From: Citromicrobium bathyomarinum
GTDB taxonomy: Bacteria > Pseudomonadota > Alphaproteobacteria > Sphingomonadales > Sphingomonadaceae
Assembly: GCA_001306305.2 (NCBI GenBank)
Contig: CP155577.1
Location: 3,234,987-3,298,986, forward strand
Length of the DNA: 64,000 bases
Direction of reading: 5' to 3'
Under the pieces are notes generated by a model that searched no databases, was not told the DNA's origin, and was given only the letters and a program-made list of their open reading frames with translations. Positions 8,859-17,198 of this stretch are shown here, one piece after another. Positions within the stretch are counted from its first letter, which is position 1, and every line of letters starts with the position of its first letter. A program made the translations under genes and the position numbers.

Positions 8859-9617
8859 ATGAGCGAACGTATCTGGACCGCGGGGCTGGTCGTCATCGGC
8901 GACGAGATCCTCTCCGGCCGCACCCATGACAAGAACATCGCGCAGGTCGCCGCATGGCTGCAGGTTCAGGGCATCCGCCTGGCCGAGGTGCGGGTGGTGC
9001 CCGACGTGCAGGACCGGATCGTGGAGGCGGTGAACGCGCTGCGCAGCGCCAACGACTACCTCTTCACCACCGGCGGGATCGGGCCGACCCATGACGACAT
9101 CACGGTGGACGCAGTTGCCGCCGCCTTGGGGCGCGAGGTGGTGATCCACCCCGAAGCGCGGGCGATCCTCGAACGCTATTACACGGACAAGCCGGGCGGC
9201 CTGACCGAAGACCGGCTGCGCATGGCCCGGGTGCCCGAAGGGGCCGAACTCATTCCCAACCGCATGTCCGGCGCGCCAGGGATCAGAATCGGCAGCGTAT
9301 TCCTGATGGCCGGCGTGCCGCACATCACCGCAGGCATGCTCGACGCGTTGACCGGCACGCTTGAAGGCGGTGCCCCGCTGCTCAGCGAAACGATGGGCTG
9401 CTGGACCGCCGAGAGCGAGGTTGCGGGCCTGCTGCGCAAGATCGAAAAGGCGCACGAGGATTGCCAGATCGGCAGCTACCCGTTCTTCCGCGAAGGCAAG
9501 GTCGGCGCGAACTTCGTCATCCGGTCGACCGATGCGCAAGCGCTGGCGGCATGCGCAAAGGACCTGCGCGACAGCCTGAGCGAGGCAGGCCACGCGCCGG
9601 TCGCGGGCGGGATTTGA
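8859..9617 (+). CDS. Molybdopterin-binding-domain protein (CinA N-terminal type)
   Basis: 252 residues from the ATG at 8859, seven bases after the monooxygenase stop. The opening WTAGLVVIGDEILSGRTHDKN and LFTTGGIGPTHDDITVDAVAAALGRE are the two core motifs of the MoCF/MoaB-type domain found in CinA. The amidase domain of full-length CinA is absent. Stand-alone proteins of this kind are common in alphaproteobacteria; some CinA-type domains hydrolyse ADP-ribose or related nucleotides, but the role here is open. The frame continues to the end without oddities. Confidence 0.8.
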   Translation: MSERIWTAGLVVIGDEILSGRTHDKNIAQVAAWLQVQGIRLAEVRVVPDVQDRIVEAVNALRSANDYLFTTGGIGPTHDDITVDAVAAALGREVVIHPEARAILERYYTDKPGGLTEDRLRMARVPEGAELIPNRMSGAPGIRIGSVFLMAGVPHITAGMLDALTGTLEGGAPLLSETMGCWTAESEVAGLLRKIEKAHEDCQIGSYPFFREGKVGANFVIRSTDAQALAACAKDLRDSLSEAGHAPVAGGI

Positions 9618-9675
9618 CGCCGCAAGGGCGACGCGAACCCCGTCTTAACCGAAACGTGGCTAACCTGCGCATGCC

Positions 9676-10653
9676 ATGACCAGCGTCTACCTCACCATCG
9701 ACACCGAGTATTCGGCCGCCCTGCCGCATCGGCCATGCCGGGTCGATCGGGCGGAGAACTTCGCGCGATCGATCGCATGCATCACACCCGATGGGCCTGC
9801 CGGGATCACCCACAAGCTGGAGTTGCTGGAGCAATACGGCCAGCGCGCGGTGTTCTTCGTCGATCCGATGCCTGCGCTGATCTGGGGCGTTGGCGCGATC
9901 GAGGATGTGGTCGCACCAATCCTCGCCGCAGGGCAGGAGGTGCAGTTGCGTTGCCACACCGAGTGGCTTGGGCTGGCCCCGGCAGGCGGACCATTCGACG
10001 GACTGGCCGGACGCAATATCAAGGACTTCGCGTTCGAGGAGCAATGCCGCATCCTCGAATGGGCGCGCGACACGCTGGTGGCGGCAGGGGCTCCGGTGCC
10101 AGTCGCCTTCCGCGCGGGCAATTATGGTGCGAACCGCGATACCCTGCGCGCGCTCAACGAGATAGGATTGCACTACGACAGCAGCCATACCCCTGGCATC
10201 TCCGATGGTGACAGCGCACTCGACCTGCGCGCAACCGACACCCAGCCGCTGCTCTACGAGGGCATTGTCGAAGTGCCGGTGTCCTGCGTCGGCGATATCG
10301 GCGGCGGTGTTCGGCATGCGCAGATCACCGCGCTTTCGCTGAAGGAGATGGAGGCAGCTCTGCTCCATGCCCGCGACGGGCGGATGACCTGCTTCACCAT
10401 CGTTTCGCACAGTTTCGAGCTTATCAACCGCCGCAGCCTCGCGGTGAACAAGGTCGTGCGCAATCGCTTCGAGGGGTTGTGCCGCTTCCTTGCAGAGACC
10501 GATGGTCTGTGGACCGCAGACTTTAACCAGTCGCCCCCGGTCAGGGTCTTCCGGCGCTCGGAGATGCCCCGCCCGGTCCCGGCCAGCGCGTGGACGGTGG
10601 GCCTGCGCTATGCCGAACAGGCGGTTTCGAACACGCTCTACGGCGCGCAGTAA
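9676..10653 (+). CDS. Polysaccharide deacetylase-like protein
   Basis: 325 residues. The start VYLTIDTEYS gives the TxDxE/D strand where NodB-type deacetylases bind metal. EVQLRCHTEWLGL supplies a later His, FRAGNYGANRDTLRALNEIGLHYDSSHTPG matches the third conserved region, and TIVSHSFEL carries the C-terminal His. No signal peptide, so it is probably cytoplasmic or membrane-associated. It would remove acetyl groups from a glycan precursor; the substrate is not evident. Its TAA shares a base with the ATG of the next gene (TAATG), an acyltransferase, which suggests both modify the same envelope or exopolysaccharide component. Confidence 0.72.
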   Translation: MTSVYLTIDTEYSAALPHRPCRVDRAENFARSIACITPDGPAGITHKLELLEQYGQRAVFFVDPMPALIWGVGAIEDVVAPILAAGQEVQLRCHTEWLGLAPAGGPFDGLAGRNIKDFAFEEQCRILEWARDTLVAAGAPVPVAFRAGNYGANRDTLRALNEIGLHYDSSHTPGISDGDSALDLRATDTQPLLYEGIVEVPVSCVGDIGGGVRHAQITALSLKEMEAALLHARDGRMTCFTIVSHSFELINRRSLAVNKVVRNRFEGLCRFLAETDGLWTADFNQSPPVRVFRRSEMPRPVPASAWTVGLRYAEQAVSNTLYGAQ

Positions 10654-11561
10654 TGGCCGCCGAGCCGGTCCAGATCGCCTTCACGCTGGGCGCGCGGCGG
10701 CTGTTCTCGGCCAGGCGCATGCTCACGCCGCTGGCCTTTTCACTCGAAGACGCGCTGGTAGGGCGCACGCCTGACCACGCAAACGCGACTGCCGACGGAG
10801 TACGTGTCCTGTCCGCGCCGGTGGCCATGGCAGACACAATCGCGGCGCGCTTTCCCGGTCATATCGTGGGCGCACGCGAGGATTTCCGCCGCCACTACAT
10901 CGCGATGGACGGCAGTTTCGACGAATACCTCACCCGTTTTTCGGGCAAGACGCGAAGCACGCTGCGGCGCAAGTCGCGCAAGTTCGCGCAGGCCGATGGC
11001 GGCACGCTCGATGTGCGCAGCTATTGCACGCCGGAGGAGGTCGCGCGCTTTCTCGATCTGACTCTGCCGCTGTCGGAAAAGACCTATCAGGCGCGGCTGC
11101 TCGATGCCGGGCTGCCCGATAGCGAGCAGGCGCGGGCCACGATGCTGGCCGATGCTGCGGCTGACCGGATGCGGTGTTTCCTGCTGTTCCTGCATGGCGA
11201 GCCCGTCGCGTACCTGTCGCTGCCGGTGCGCGGGGACACGCTGGTCTATGCCCATCTCGGCTATGATCCCGCGCATGCAGGGCTGTCCGCCGGGACGGTG
11301 CTGCAGATGGAGGCACTGCGGATGCTGTTCGAGGAAGAGCGCTTCCGTTTCTTCGATTTCACCGAGGGGGAAGGCGCGCACAAGGCGCTGTTCGGCACAC
11401 ACGCCATTGCCTGCTGTTCCTTCGTGCTGCTGCGACCGACCCTCGCCAACCGCATGCTGCTGGGTGCGCGGGCCGGTTTCGATGCGGGCGTGGCCCGGGG
11501 CAAGGTGCTGGTGCAGGGCAATCGCTCGCTGGCTTCGGCGCGCAGGCTGCTCAAGGCATAG
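10653..11561 (+). CDS. GNAT/FemAB-like acyltransferase
   Basis: 302 residues from the ATG that overlaps the preceding stop. The middle contains LTRFSGKTRSTLRRKSRKFAQ and, later, LSLPVRGDTLVYAHLGYDPAHAGLSAGTVLQMEALRML, then FFDFTEGEGAHKALFGT. These are features of the BioF2-like/FemAB acyltransferase branch (Acetyltransf_6) often seen with polysaccharide genes. It would move an acyl or aminoacyl group onto a sugar or lipid carrier; the substrate is not known. It is translationally coupled to the deacetylase before it. It converges on rplA, from which a strong terminator separates it. Confidence 0.72.
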   Translation: MAAEPVQIAFTLGARRLFSARRMLTPLAFSLEDALVGRTPDHANATADGVRVLSAPVAMADTIAARFPGHIVGAREDFRRHYIAMDGSFDEYLTRFSGKTRSTLRRKSRKFAQADGGTLDVRSYCTPEEVARFLDLTLPLSEKTYQARLLDAGLPDSEQARATMLADAAADRMRCFLLFLHGEPVAYLSLPVRGDTLVYAHLGYDPAHAGLSAGTVLQMEALRMLFEEERFRFFDFTEGEGAHKALFGTHAIACCSFVLLRPTLANRMLLGARAGFDAGVARGKVLVQGNRSLASARRLLKA

Positions 11562-11562
11562 C

Positions 11563-11594
11563 AAAAGGCCGGAGCGTTTCCGCCCCGGCCTCCT
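11563..11594 (-). terminator. Strong intrinsic terminator of rplK-rplA
   Basis: Read on the minus strand, AGGCCGGGGCG and CGCTCCGGCCT form 11-bp arms (11566-11576 and 11581-11591 in window numbering, one G-T wobble) around a GAAA tetraloop, followed at once by TTTT. It sits just past the rplA stop and ends the transcript before the convergent acyltransferase gene. Confidence 0.85.
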
Positions 11595-11618
11595 GAAATT
11601 TCCAGTGAAGTAAAAGGC

Positions 11619-12314
11619 TTACGCGCCTTCGACTTCGCTCAGGTCGATCTTCAGACCCGGGCCCATCGAGGAGGTCAGGGTGACCTTCTTGAGGTACTTG
11701 CCCTTCGCGCCCGACGGCTTCGCCTTGACGATCGCGTCGGTGAAGGCCTTGAAGTTGGTCTTCAGCTCTTCGTCCTTGAACGACAGCTTGCCGAGGCCGG
11801 AGTGGATGATGCCCTGCTTTTCCACGCGGAATTCGACTTGGCCGCCCTTGGCGTCCTTCACGGCCTGTTCCACGTTCGGGGTCACGGTGCCCAGCTTCGG
11901 GTTCGGCATCAGGCCCTTGGGGCCCAGCACCTTACCGAGACGGCCGACGACACCCATCATGTCCGGCGTTGCGATCACGCGGTCGTAATCGAGATTGCCG
12001 GCCTGCATGTCTTCCATCAGGTCTTCGGCGCCAACCTTGTCGGCACCGGCGGCCAGAGCCTTGTCGGCGTTGTCGCCCTTGGCGAACACCGCGACGCGCA
12101 CGGTCTTGCCCGTGCCCGACGGCAGCGAAACCATGCCGCGGACCATCTGGTCGGCGTGGCGCGGATCGACGCCGAGGTTCATCGCGACTTCGACGGTCTC
12201 GTCGAACTTCGCCTTGTGCTCGCGCAGCGTCGAAAGCGCTTCGTCGAAGGTGTACAGCTTTTCGGCGTCCAGCTTCTCGGCCAGCGTCTTCTGCTTCTTG
12301 CTCAAAGTAGCCAT
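11619..12314 (-). CDS. rplA: 50S ribosomal protein L1
   Basis: 231 residues, normal length. It has clear L1 sequence throughout: KYTFDEAL-like N-terminus, [29 protein letters not shown], the conserved [30 protein letters not shown] segment and the C-terminal [22 protein letters not shown]1 binds 23S rRNA at the mobile L1 stalk and in many bacteria represses its own operon mRNA. It lies three bases after rplK on the same strand. The operon ends here at a strong terminator; rplJ and rplL do not follow. Confidence 0.98.
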   Translation of the reverse strand: MATLSKKQKTLAEKLDAEKLYTFDEALSTLREHKAKFDETVEVAMNLGVDPRHADQMVRGMVSLPSGTGKTVRVAVFAKGDNADKALAAGADKVGAEDLMEDMQAGNLDYDRVIATPDMMGVVGRLGKVLGPKGLMPNPKLGTVTPNVEQAVKDAKGGQVEFRVEKQGIIHSGLGKLSFKDEELKTNFKAFTDAIVKAKPSGAKGKYLKKVTLTSSMGPGLKIDLSEVEGA

Positions 12315-12317
12315 CGG

Positions 12318-12749
12318 TTAGCCCTCCACCACTTCGATGCCCATCGAACGGGCGGAACCGGCGATGATCTTGACCGCTTGGTCGATGTCGTTCGCGTTGA
12401 GATCCTTCATCTTGGTCTCGGCGATCTCGGCCAGCTGGCTGGTCTTGATCGAGCCGATGATGTTCTTGCCCGGCTCCTTCGAGCCCGACTTGATCTTCAT
12501 CGCCTTCTTGATGAGGAAGCTGGCGGGCGGCGACTTCGTGACGAAGGTGAAGCTGCGATCCGCATAGACCGTGATCTTGGTCGGGATCGGAGCGCCCTTT
12601 TCAAGGTCCTGCGTCGCGGCGTTGAACGCCTTGCAGAATTCCATGATGTTCACGCCGCGCTGACCCAGCGCAGGGCCGATCGGCGGCGAGGGGTTGGCGG
12701 TGCCGGCGGGCACCTGAAGGTTGATGTAACCTTCGATCTTCTTGGCCAT
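12318..12749 (-). CDS. rplK: 50S ribosomal protein L11
   Basis: 143 residues, normal length, starting [31 protein letters not shown] proline-rich N-terminal segment, [26 protein letters not shown] and the C-terminal rRNA-binding part [23 protein letters not shown] are all present. L11 forms the base of the GTPase-associated stalk and is needed for RelA activation. AGGAGG lies six bases before the ATG, which decides this start over upstream in-frame codons. Normally secE and nusG come just before it; here 1.5 kb with a protease gene on the other strand lies between. Confidence 0.98.
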   Translation of the reverse strand: MAKKIEGYINLQVPAGTANPSPPIGPALGQRGVNIMEFCKAFNAATQDLEKGAPIPTKITVYADRSFTFVTKSPPASFLIKKAMKIKSGSKEPGKNIIGSIKTSQLAEIAETKMKDLNANDIDQAVKIIAGSARSMGIEVVEG

Positions 12750-12872
12750 GAGAGGCCTCCTTTTCTCACTGTCGCGTAGCGATTTCGCACCACGCTCATG
12801 GTAAGCGGTGAGCGGCGATCCAGGGATCGCCTCCCGCATGGGGTTTTCCAAAGCTGTGCTCGGGAAGCGGCG

Positions 12873-12900
12873 CAGATAGCGATTTTGCCGCGAAATGCAA
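12873..12900 (-). promoter_or_regulatory. Possible sigma-70 promoter for rplK-rplA
   Basis: On the minus strand TTGCAT (12895-12900) and TATCTG (12873-12878) are 16 bases apart. Transcription would start near 12866, giving a leader of roughly 115 bases before rplK. The -10 box is only a fair match. Confidence 0.35.
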
Positions 12901-12977
12901 GCGATTCGCGGCCGGGAAAGCCATTGCTCCGAGGCGTTAGCAGCCCGGTTCAGGCAAGGGCTTCTGCCCCGGCGACA

Positions 12978-13089
12978 GGGTGACACGTGTCACCCATGTG
13001 TCACCCTGGACCAACCTTGGACCGATCCGCTCCAAGGCCCTGACAATCGAACCTTTTCCCAAGCCGCGCTTCACCCTGGGGTGACACAT
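12978..13089. promoter_or_regulatory. Cluster of GTGTCACCC half-sites between rplK and the CPBP gene
   Basis: GGGTGACACGTGTCACCC (12978-12995) is a perfect 18-bp palindrome. ATGTGTCACCC follows directly (12996-13006), and its inverted copy GGGTGACACAT lies at 13079-13089, where TCACCC-TG-GGGTGA forms another inverted repeat. So five copies of the same TCACCC/GGGTGA core occur within 112 bases. They lie upstream of the possible rplK promoter and about 150 bases before the CPBP gene. They look like operator sites for a dimeric regulator. The rest of the 488-base gap (12750-13237) shows no gene I can support. Confidence 0.55.
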
Positions 13090-13237
13090 CGACACCGTTG
13101 CAGGCGTCTTTTTCCGAACCGCGATCGTCCCTGAAGGAACACCGCGCCGATCATTGCAGAGCGTGTCGAAGTAGGAAAGCCGCCGGGGCCAGCGGGCGGT
13201 TGCGAAACCGCAGGCAATCCTACACGTATAGGACTAG

Positions 13238-14002
13238 ATGAAGCAGCGCTCCCTCGCCAGAAACCGCCTTCGCCGCCTCAGCTGGCTGCGGTTCGTGCTT
13301 CAGCTTGCCACCGTCGCCGGGGTTTACCTTGGCGTCTCGGTCGCAGTGCCCTTCGCCTTTCTGCTGGCGAGCGGCGGGGACGCGCAGAATTTCGTGATGA
13401 CCAATCCCATGCTGCTGTCCAGCGCAGTGCTCAGCATGCTCGCCGCGCTGATCGTGGCGCGCGCCTGGCTGGCATCCGACGGTTGCCTGCGCCACGCGTG
13501 GAGCATCCGCCCGCCGGTCAATCCGCGGCGCACGCTGGGGCTGGCGGCGCTGGGCCTGGGAGGCATCGTCGCGCTGTTCGGACTGGGCGGGATGGCGATC
13601 GATGCGCTGGACCTGCCCAAGGTCGACATTTCGATGATTACCGATCTGGCAACGGCCGGCCCGGTCAGCTTCGCGCTGTGGATCGTGCTGGTCGCGTGGT
13701 TTGCCGCAGGTTTCGGCGAAGAACTGCTCTATCGCGGGTTCCTGATGGACCGGCTGATGCGACTGCGCGGAATGCGTGGTGCGAAGTGGCCCGCCGCGAT
13801 CATCCAGGCCGCGATCTTCGGGCTGGCGCATCTCTATCAGGGGCTTGGCGGGGTGCTGGTGACCGCGACGGTCGGGCTGTTCCTCGCTTGGCTGCGGATC
13901 GCCAATCGCGGCAATCTGTGGGCCTGCATCCTCGCCCACGCGGCAGTCGACACGCTGATGCTCAGCCTTGCCTACAGCGAGAGCCTGGGCTGGCTGAGCT
14001 AG
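13238..14002 (+). CDS. CPBP-family intramembrane metalloprotease
   Basis: 254 residues with about seven or eight hydrophobic helices. The three CPBP (Abi/Rce1) motifs are in order: EELLYRGF (EExxxR), IFGLAHLYQG (FxxxH) and LAHAAVDT (HxxxD), giving the metal-binding glutamyl protease site inside the membrane. Bacterial members serve in protein processing or bacteriocin self-immunity; the target here is unknown. AGGA lies five bases before the ATG. The gene sits on the opposite strand between nusG and rplK, which are normally adjacent, so it looks like an insertion into that cluster. Base composition is like its neighbours. Confidence 0.88.
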   Translation: MKQRSLARNRLRRLSWLRFVLQLATVAGVYLGVSVAVPFAFLLASGGDAQNFVMTNPMLLSSAVLSMLAALIVARAWLASDGCLRHAWSIRPPVNPRRTLGLAALGLGGIVALFGLGGMAIDALDLPKVDISMITDLATAGPVSFALWIVLVAWFAAGFGEELLYRGFLMDRLMRLRGMRGAKWPAAIIQAAIFGLAHLYQGLGGVLVTATVGLFLAWLRIANRGNLWACILAHAAVDTLMLSLAYSESLGWLS

Positions 14003-14012
14003 CCGGGCAGCT

Positions 14013-14213
14013 TCAGGAATGCCGGAGTTCGGGCCGCCCCAGTTCGTGGCGCGGAATCTGCATCCCCTTGGTCCGGCTGGTCAGATGGAACTGGTGACAC
14101 AGCTCGCAGCGATAGGCTCGCAGCGTGAACGGTGCGGCCTGCGCCACCCGTTCGGCAGCCTCACGGCTGGCAAAGCGTTTCTTGCGATTGCAGATGCCGG
14201 GCCGCGTCTTCAT
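14013..14213 (-). CDS. Small basic protein with a CxxCH motif, downstream of nusG
   Basis: 66 residues, rich in Arg and Lys (KTRPGICNRKKRFASREAAE), with RCELCHQFHLTSRTKG near the end. An earlier Cys and two His could complete a small zinc-ribbon site. It starts 20 bases after the nusG stop on the same strand, so it should be co-transcribed. I recognise no named family. The basic content, zinc-like motif and its position after a transcription/translation factor gene suggest nucleic-acid or ribosome binding; that is inference. It ends 10 bases from the convergent CPBP stop. Confidence 0.65.
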   Translation of the reverse strand: MKTRPGICNRKKRFASREAAERVAQAAPFTLRAYRCELCHQFHLTSRTKGMQIPRHELGRPELRHS

Positions 14214-14233
14214 CCAACGCGCCCGGCGGCGGC

Positions 14234-14770
14234 TTACTTGACCAGTTCGACCTGTTCGAAGTCGAGTTCGACCGGGGTCGCACGGCCGAAGATCGAGACC
14301 GAGACCTTGACCTTAGACTTGTCGAAATCGAGTTCCTCGACCACGCCGTTGAAGCTGGCGAAGGGCCCATCGAGCACCTTGACCTGATCGCCGATCTCGT
14401 AATCGATCGAAACCTGCTGCTTGGGTGCAGCCTTCGCCTCTTCCACCCCGCCGAAATAGCGCGCGGCCTCTTTCTCGGAAATCGCCTGCGGCTTGTTGCC
14501 CGCGCCGAGGAAGCCGGTGACCTTGGGCGTGTTCTTGACCAGGTGATAGATATCGTCGGTCATGTTCAGCTTGGCCAGCACGTAGCCGGGCATGAACTTG
14601 CGTTCGACCTGAACCTTCTTGCCGCGCTTGAGCTCGGTCACGGTCTCGGTCGGGACTTCGACCTCTTCGACCCCTTCGGAAAGGCCGAGGCGCTCAGCCT
14701 CGGAGATGATCGCGTCGCGAACCTTGTTCTCGAAACCGGAATAGGCGTGAATGATGTACCAGCGTGCCAT
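14234..14770 (-). CDS. nusG: Transcription termination/antitermination factor NusG
   Basis: 178 residues, the standard length. It begins MARWYIIHAYSGFENKVRDAI, has the NGN domain with KFMPGYVLAKLNMTDDIYHLVKNTPKVTGFLG, a linker, and a C-terminal KOW domain with DQVKVLDGPFASFNGVVEELD and TPVELDFEQVEL. NusG binds RNA polymerase, suppresses pausing and links it to Rho or to ribosomal protein S10. It lies 16 bases after secE on the same strand, as in most bacteria. Confidence 0.98.
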   Translation of the reverse strand: MARWYIIHAYSGFENKVRDAIISEAERLGLSEGVEEVEVPTETVTELKRGKKVQVERKFMPGYVLAKLNMTDDIYHLVKNTPKVTGFLGAGNKPQAISEKEAARYFGGVEEAKAAPKQQVSIDYEIGDQVKVLDGPFASFNGVVEELDFDKSKVKVSVSIFGRATPVELDFEQVELVK

Positions 14771-14786
14771 TGATTGTCTGCGGGCC

Positions 14787-15008
14787 TCAGGCGAGCGTGA
14801 GAAGGAAGCGGACGACGGCGCCGAAGAGCGTATCGATACCGAGGAAGAAGAGCGAAAGGATCAGCACCAGGATGCTGACGAAGATCGCGGTCTGGACCGT
14901 CTCCTGACGGGTCGGCCAGACGACCTTGCTCGTCTCTGCCTTGACCTGATTGAAGAATTCGCCGGGAGATGTCCTGCGCTTCTTCGTTTGGGCTTTGCTT
15001 TCGGCCAT
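14787..15008 (-). CDS. secE: Preprotein translocase subunit SecE
   Basis: 73 residues from the ATG at 15006-15008; a GTG five codons earlier is an alternative. The SecE signature PGEFFNQVKAETSKVVWPTRQET precedes one transmembrane helix (TAIFVSILVLILSLFFLGIDTLF). It is the short, single-helix form common in alphaproteobacteria. It stabilises SecY in the inner-membrane protein-export channel. It is first in the secE-nusG operon. No tRNA-Trp lies before it, unlike in many relatives; that tRNA is at 17.7 kb here. Confidence 0.95.
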   Translation of the reverse strand: MAESKAQTKKRRTSPGEFFNQVKAETSKVVWPTRQETVQTAIFVSILVLILSLFFLGIDTLFGAVVRFLLTLA

Positions 15009-15248
15009 GTCCGCCGTTTCCACCTGATGAGTGTCGAACCAGAATTTCGCGTCTCTTCCGGGAAGCCGGGATCGCCTTCATGATCGGCTGATCGTGAGGG
15101 CGGGTCTGCGGCTTCGATGTCGAGAGACCCGGTCGCATCTAGGCCCGCTCACGCGCAAACGCAAGCACCGGGGAAAATGCGTTGCGCTGCCCGGCACGCG
15201 GTTATAGCCTCCCGCGCTTCAAGGGACGCATCAGGGGGAAATTCGAAT

Positions 15249-16772
15249 ATGGCTGCGGATCCGCAGATGACGCTGGACGAGCGACTGCTCGGCCCGGTGA
15301 CCAATGTCGCAGATTTTATCTGGGGCGGAACCTGGGACGGGGTAGAGGTGCTGCCCTTCCCGCCGCTAGCGATCGTGCTGCTGGGCGCAGGCCTGTGGTT
15401 CATGATCGGCCTCAGGTTCTATCCGATCACCAACCTAGGATCGGCGGTGAAAAACCTGTTCGCTGGCCGCAAGAAAGGCGGCGCGGGCGAGATTTCGCCG
15501 TTCGCCGCGCTCTCCACCGCGCTTTCCGGTCAGGTCGGCACGGGTAACCTCGCCGGGGTCGCGACCGCGATTGCGCTGGGTGGCCCCGGCGCGATCTTCT
15601 GGATGTGGGTCACCGCATTGTTCGGCATGGCGCTGGCCTTTGCCGAGGGCGCGCTGGCGATCCGTTATCGCGAAACCACCAGCGAAGGCACCTATCGCGG
15701 CGGCCCGATGAGCTACATCATGATGGGTCTGGGCCCCAAGTGGACCTGGCTCGCGGTGTTCTTCTGCATCGGCACGCTGATCAGCGGTCTGGTGACCGGC
15801 AACGCGATTCAGGCGAACGCGGTCGCCGACGGCTTGAACGAACTGTTCGGCATTCAGGAATGGCTCGGCGGGCTGATCGTCGCGATTCTGGTCTTCATCG
15901 TCATCATCGGCGGGATCAAGTCGATCGGCCGCGTCGCCGAAAGCGTCGTGCCGATCATGGCGCTGGCCTATATCGTGATGGCGATCATCGCGATCATCCT
16001 GAACATCCAGGACATCCCGGAAACCTTCAGCCGCATCTTCGGCGGTGCGTTCAACGTGCAGTCGGCCAGCGGCGGCTTCGTCGGCGCGGCGGTGATCCTC
16101 GCGATCCGGGCGGGCGTGGCACGCGGCCTGTTCTCGAACGAGGCCGGCCAGGGCTCCACCCCGATCGCGCACGCCGTTGCGCAGACCGATGATCCGGAGT
16201 TCCAGGGCCGCATGGCGATGCTGGGCACCTTCATCGACACGATCGTGATCTGCACCATGACCGCGCTGGTGATCCTGACGGTGGAAGGCAACTTCACCCA
16301 CGCCGGCCAGCCGGTGCTGCATGCGTGGCAGGCCGACCTCGACGGGTTCGCGGTGACCAGCGGCGCGTTCGCCGCCGCCTTCCCCTTCGCGATCGGCAGC
16401 ATCCCGCTGGGCACGCTGGTGGCCAGCCTCGCGCTGCTGCTGTTCGTGTTCACCACGCTGCTGACCTGGAGCTATTACGGCGAGCGGGCGATCACCTTCC
16501 TCTACGATCGCATTCCCGGATCGACGCTGGGCGGGGAGAAGATCCTCCACATGATCTGGCGAGTGCTGTGGTGCGTGGGCATCTTCATCGGTGCGAGCCG
16601 CGAGAGCGACCTGATCTGGCGCATGGGCGACATCGCCAACGCGCTGATGGTGCTGCCCAACCTGCTCGGCCTGTTGCTGCTCTCGGGCGTGGTCTTTGCG
16701 CTGGCCCGCGGCAACCGGACGGCGGGCAAGGACTTCCACGCGGACACGCCGGAAGAGCCCGAGGAATACTAG
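15249..16772 (+). CDS. Sodium:alanine symporter (AGCS family)
   Basis: 507 residues from the ATG at 15249, preceded by AGGGGGAA at good spacing. About ten to eleven hydrophobic helices. AGCS landmarks: ALSTALSGQVGTGNLAGVATAI in the ion/substrate-binding region, EGTYRGGPMSYIM (the GGPxxYI family motif) and NEAGQGSTPIAHA. Members take up alanine or glycine with Na+ across the inner membrane. It is a single-gene unit ended by a long perfect hairpin. It is divergent from secE, with 240 bases between the starts. Confidence 0.9.
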   Translation: MAADPQMTLDERLLGPVTNVADFIWGGTWDGVEVLPFPPLAIVLLGAGLWFMIGLRFYPITNLGSAVKNLFAGRKKGGAGEISPFAALSTALSGQVGTGNLAGVATAIALGGPGAIFWMWVTALFGMALAFAEGALAIRYRETTSEGTYRGGPMSYIMMGLGPKWTWLAVFFCIGTLISGLVTGNAIQANAVADGLNELFGIQEWLGGLIVAILVFIVIIGGIKSIGRVAESVVPIMALAYIVMAIIAIILNIQDIPETFSRIFGGAFNVQSASGGFVGAAVILAIRAGVARGLFSNEAGQGSTPIAHAVAQTDDPEFQGRMAMLGTFIDTIVICTMTALVILTVEGNFTHAGQPVLHAWQADLDGFAVTSGAFAAAFPFAIGSIPLGTLVASLALLLFVFTTLLTWSYYGERAITFLYDRIPGSTLGGEKILHMIWRVLWCVGIFIGASRESDLIWRMGDIANALMVLPNLLGLLLLSGVVFALARGNRTAGKDFHADTPEEPEEY

Positions 16773-16794
16773 CGGGAAATCTCACCCCACAGGG

Positions 16795-16832
16795 AAAAGG
16801 GCCGGAGCGCAGCCAAGCGCTCCGGCCCTTTT
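16795..16832. terminator. Bidirectional terminator with 16-bp perfect arms
   Basis: AAAAGGGCCGGAGCGC (16795-16810) and GCGCTCCGGCCCTTTT (16817-16832) pair perfectly around the loop AGCCAA. T runs occur on both strands, so it can stop the symporter transcript and the small gene arriving from the other side. Confidence 0.92.
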
Positions 16833-16852
16833 CATTTGGGTTTTCGCGATTC

Positions 16853-17002
16853 TCAGATCGCGCCGAAAAGCCGTTCCCAGAAGGTCGGCTGGTGCATCGG
16901 CTGGATCTTGCCGTACTTCATCATCCGCATCGTTGCGTCGGTGTGCGGCTGAGGGGTGGTCCAGCTGTCCGGACGGCTGCTACGAAAAGGCATGCTCGAC
17001 AT
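16853..17002 (-). CDS. 49-residue hypothetical protein
   Basis: A short reading frame with AGGAG seven bases before its ATG, on the strand opposite the symporter. The product opens MSSMPFRSSRPDSW and includes MRMMKYGKIQPMHQP and a C-terminal FWERLFGAI. It is rich in Pro, Met and aromatic residues, with a Trp-containing amphipathic C-terminus that could touch membrane. No domain is recognised. The good ribosome-binding site and the shared bidirectional terminator just past its stop make it a likely real gene. Confidence 0.62.
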   Translation of the reverse strand: MSSMPFRSSRPDSWTTPQPHTDATMRMMKYGKIQPMHQPTFWERLFGAI

Positions 17003-17198
17003 TGGTCAACTCCTGATTGGGGCACGGAAGTGCATCATGCCGCGAAAAATGCACGCCTCGTGAGTCCCGTTCCCGAGATTGCTGTGGGAACAAAAGGGAG
17101 CGATCGCGAACCACGCTCAAGCCCAGCGATTCCGCAGGGTTCCCCGGCAACCTCGATTTTTCGGATGTGTGGCAATCGGGGCGCAATGCCCGATGAGG

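Noticed and set aside
12798..13134. Small plus-strand frames upstream of rplK
   Set aside because: They have no ribosome-binding site, and cross the likely rplK promoter and leader and the half-site repeats.
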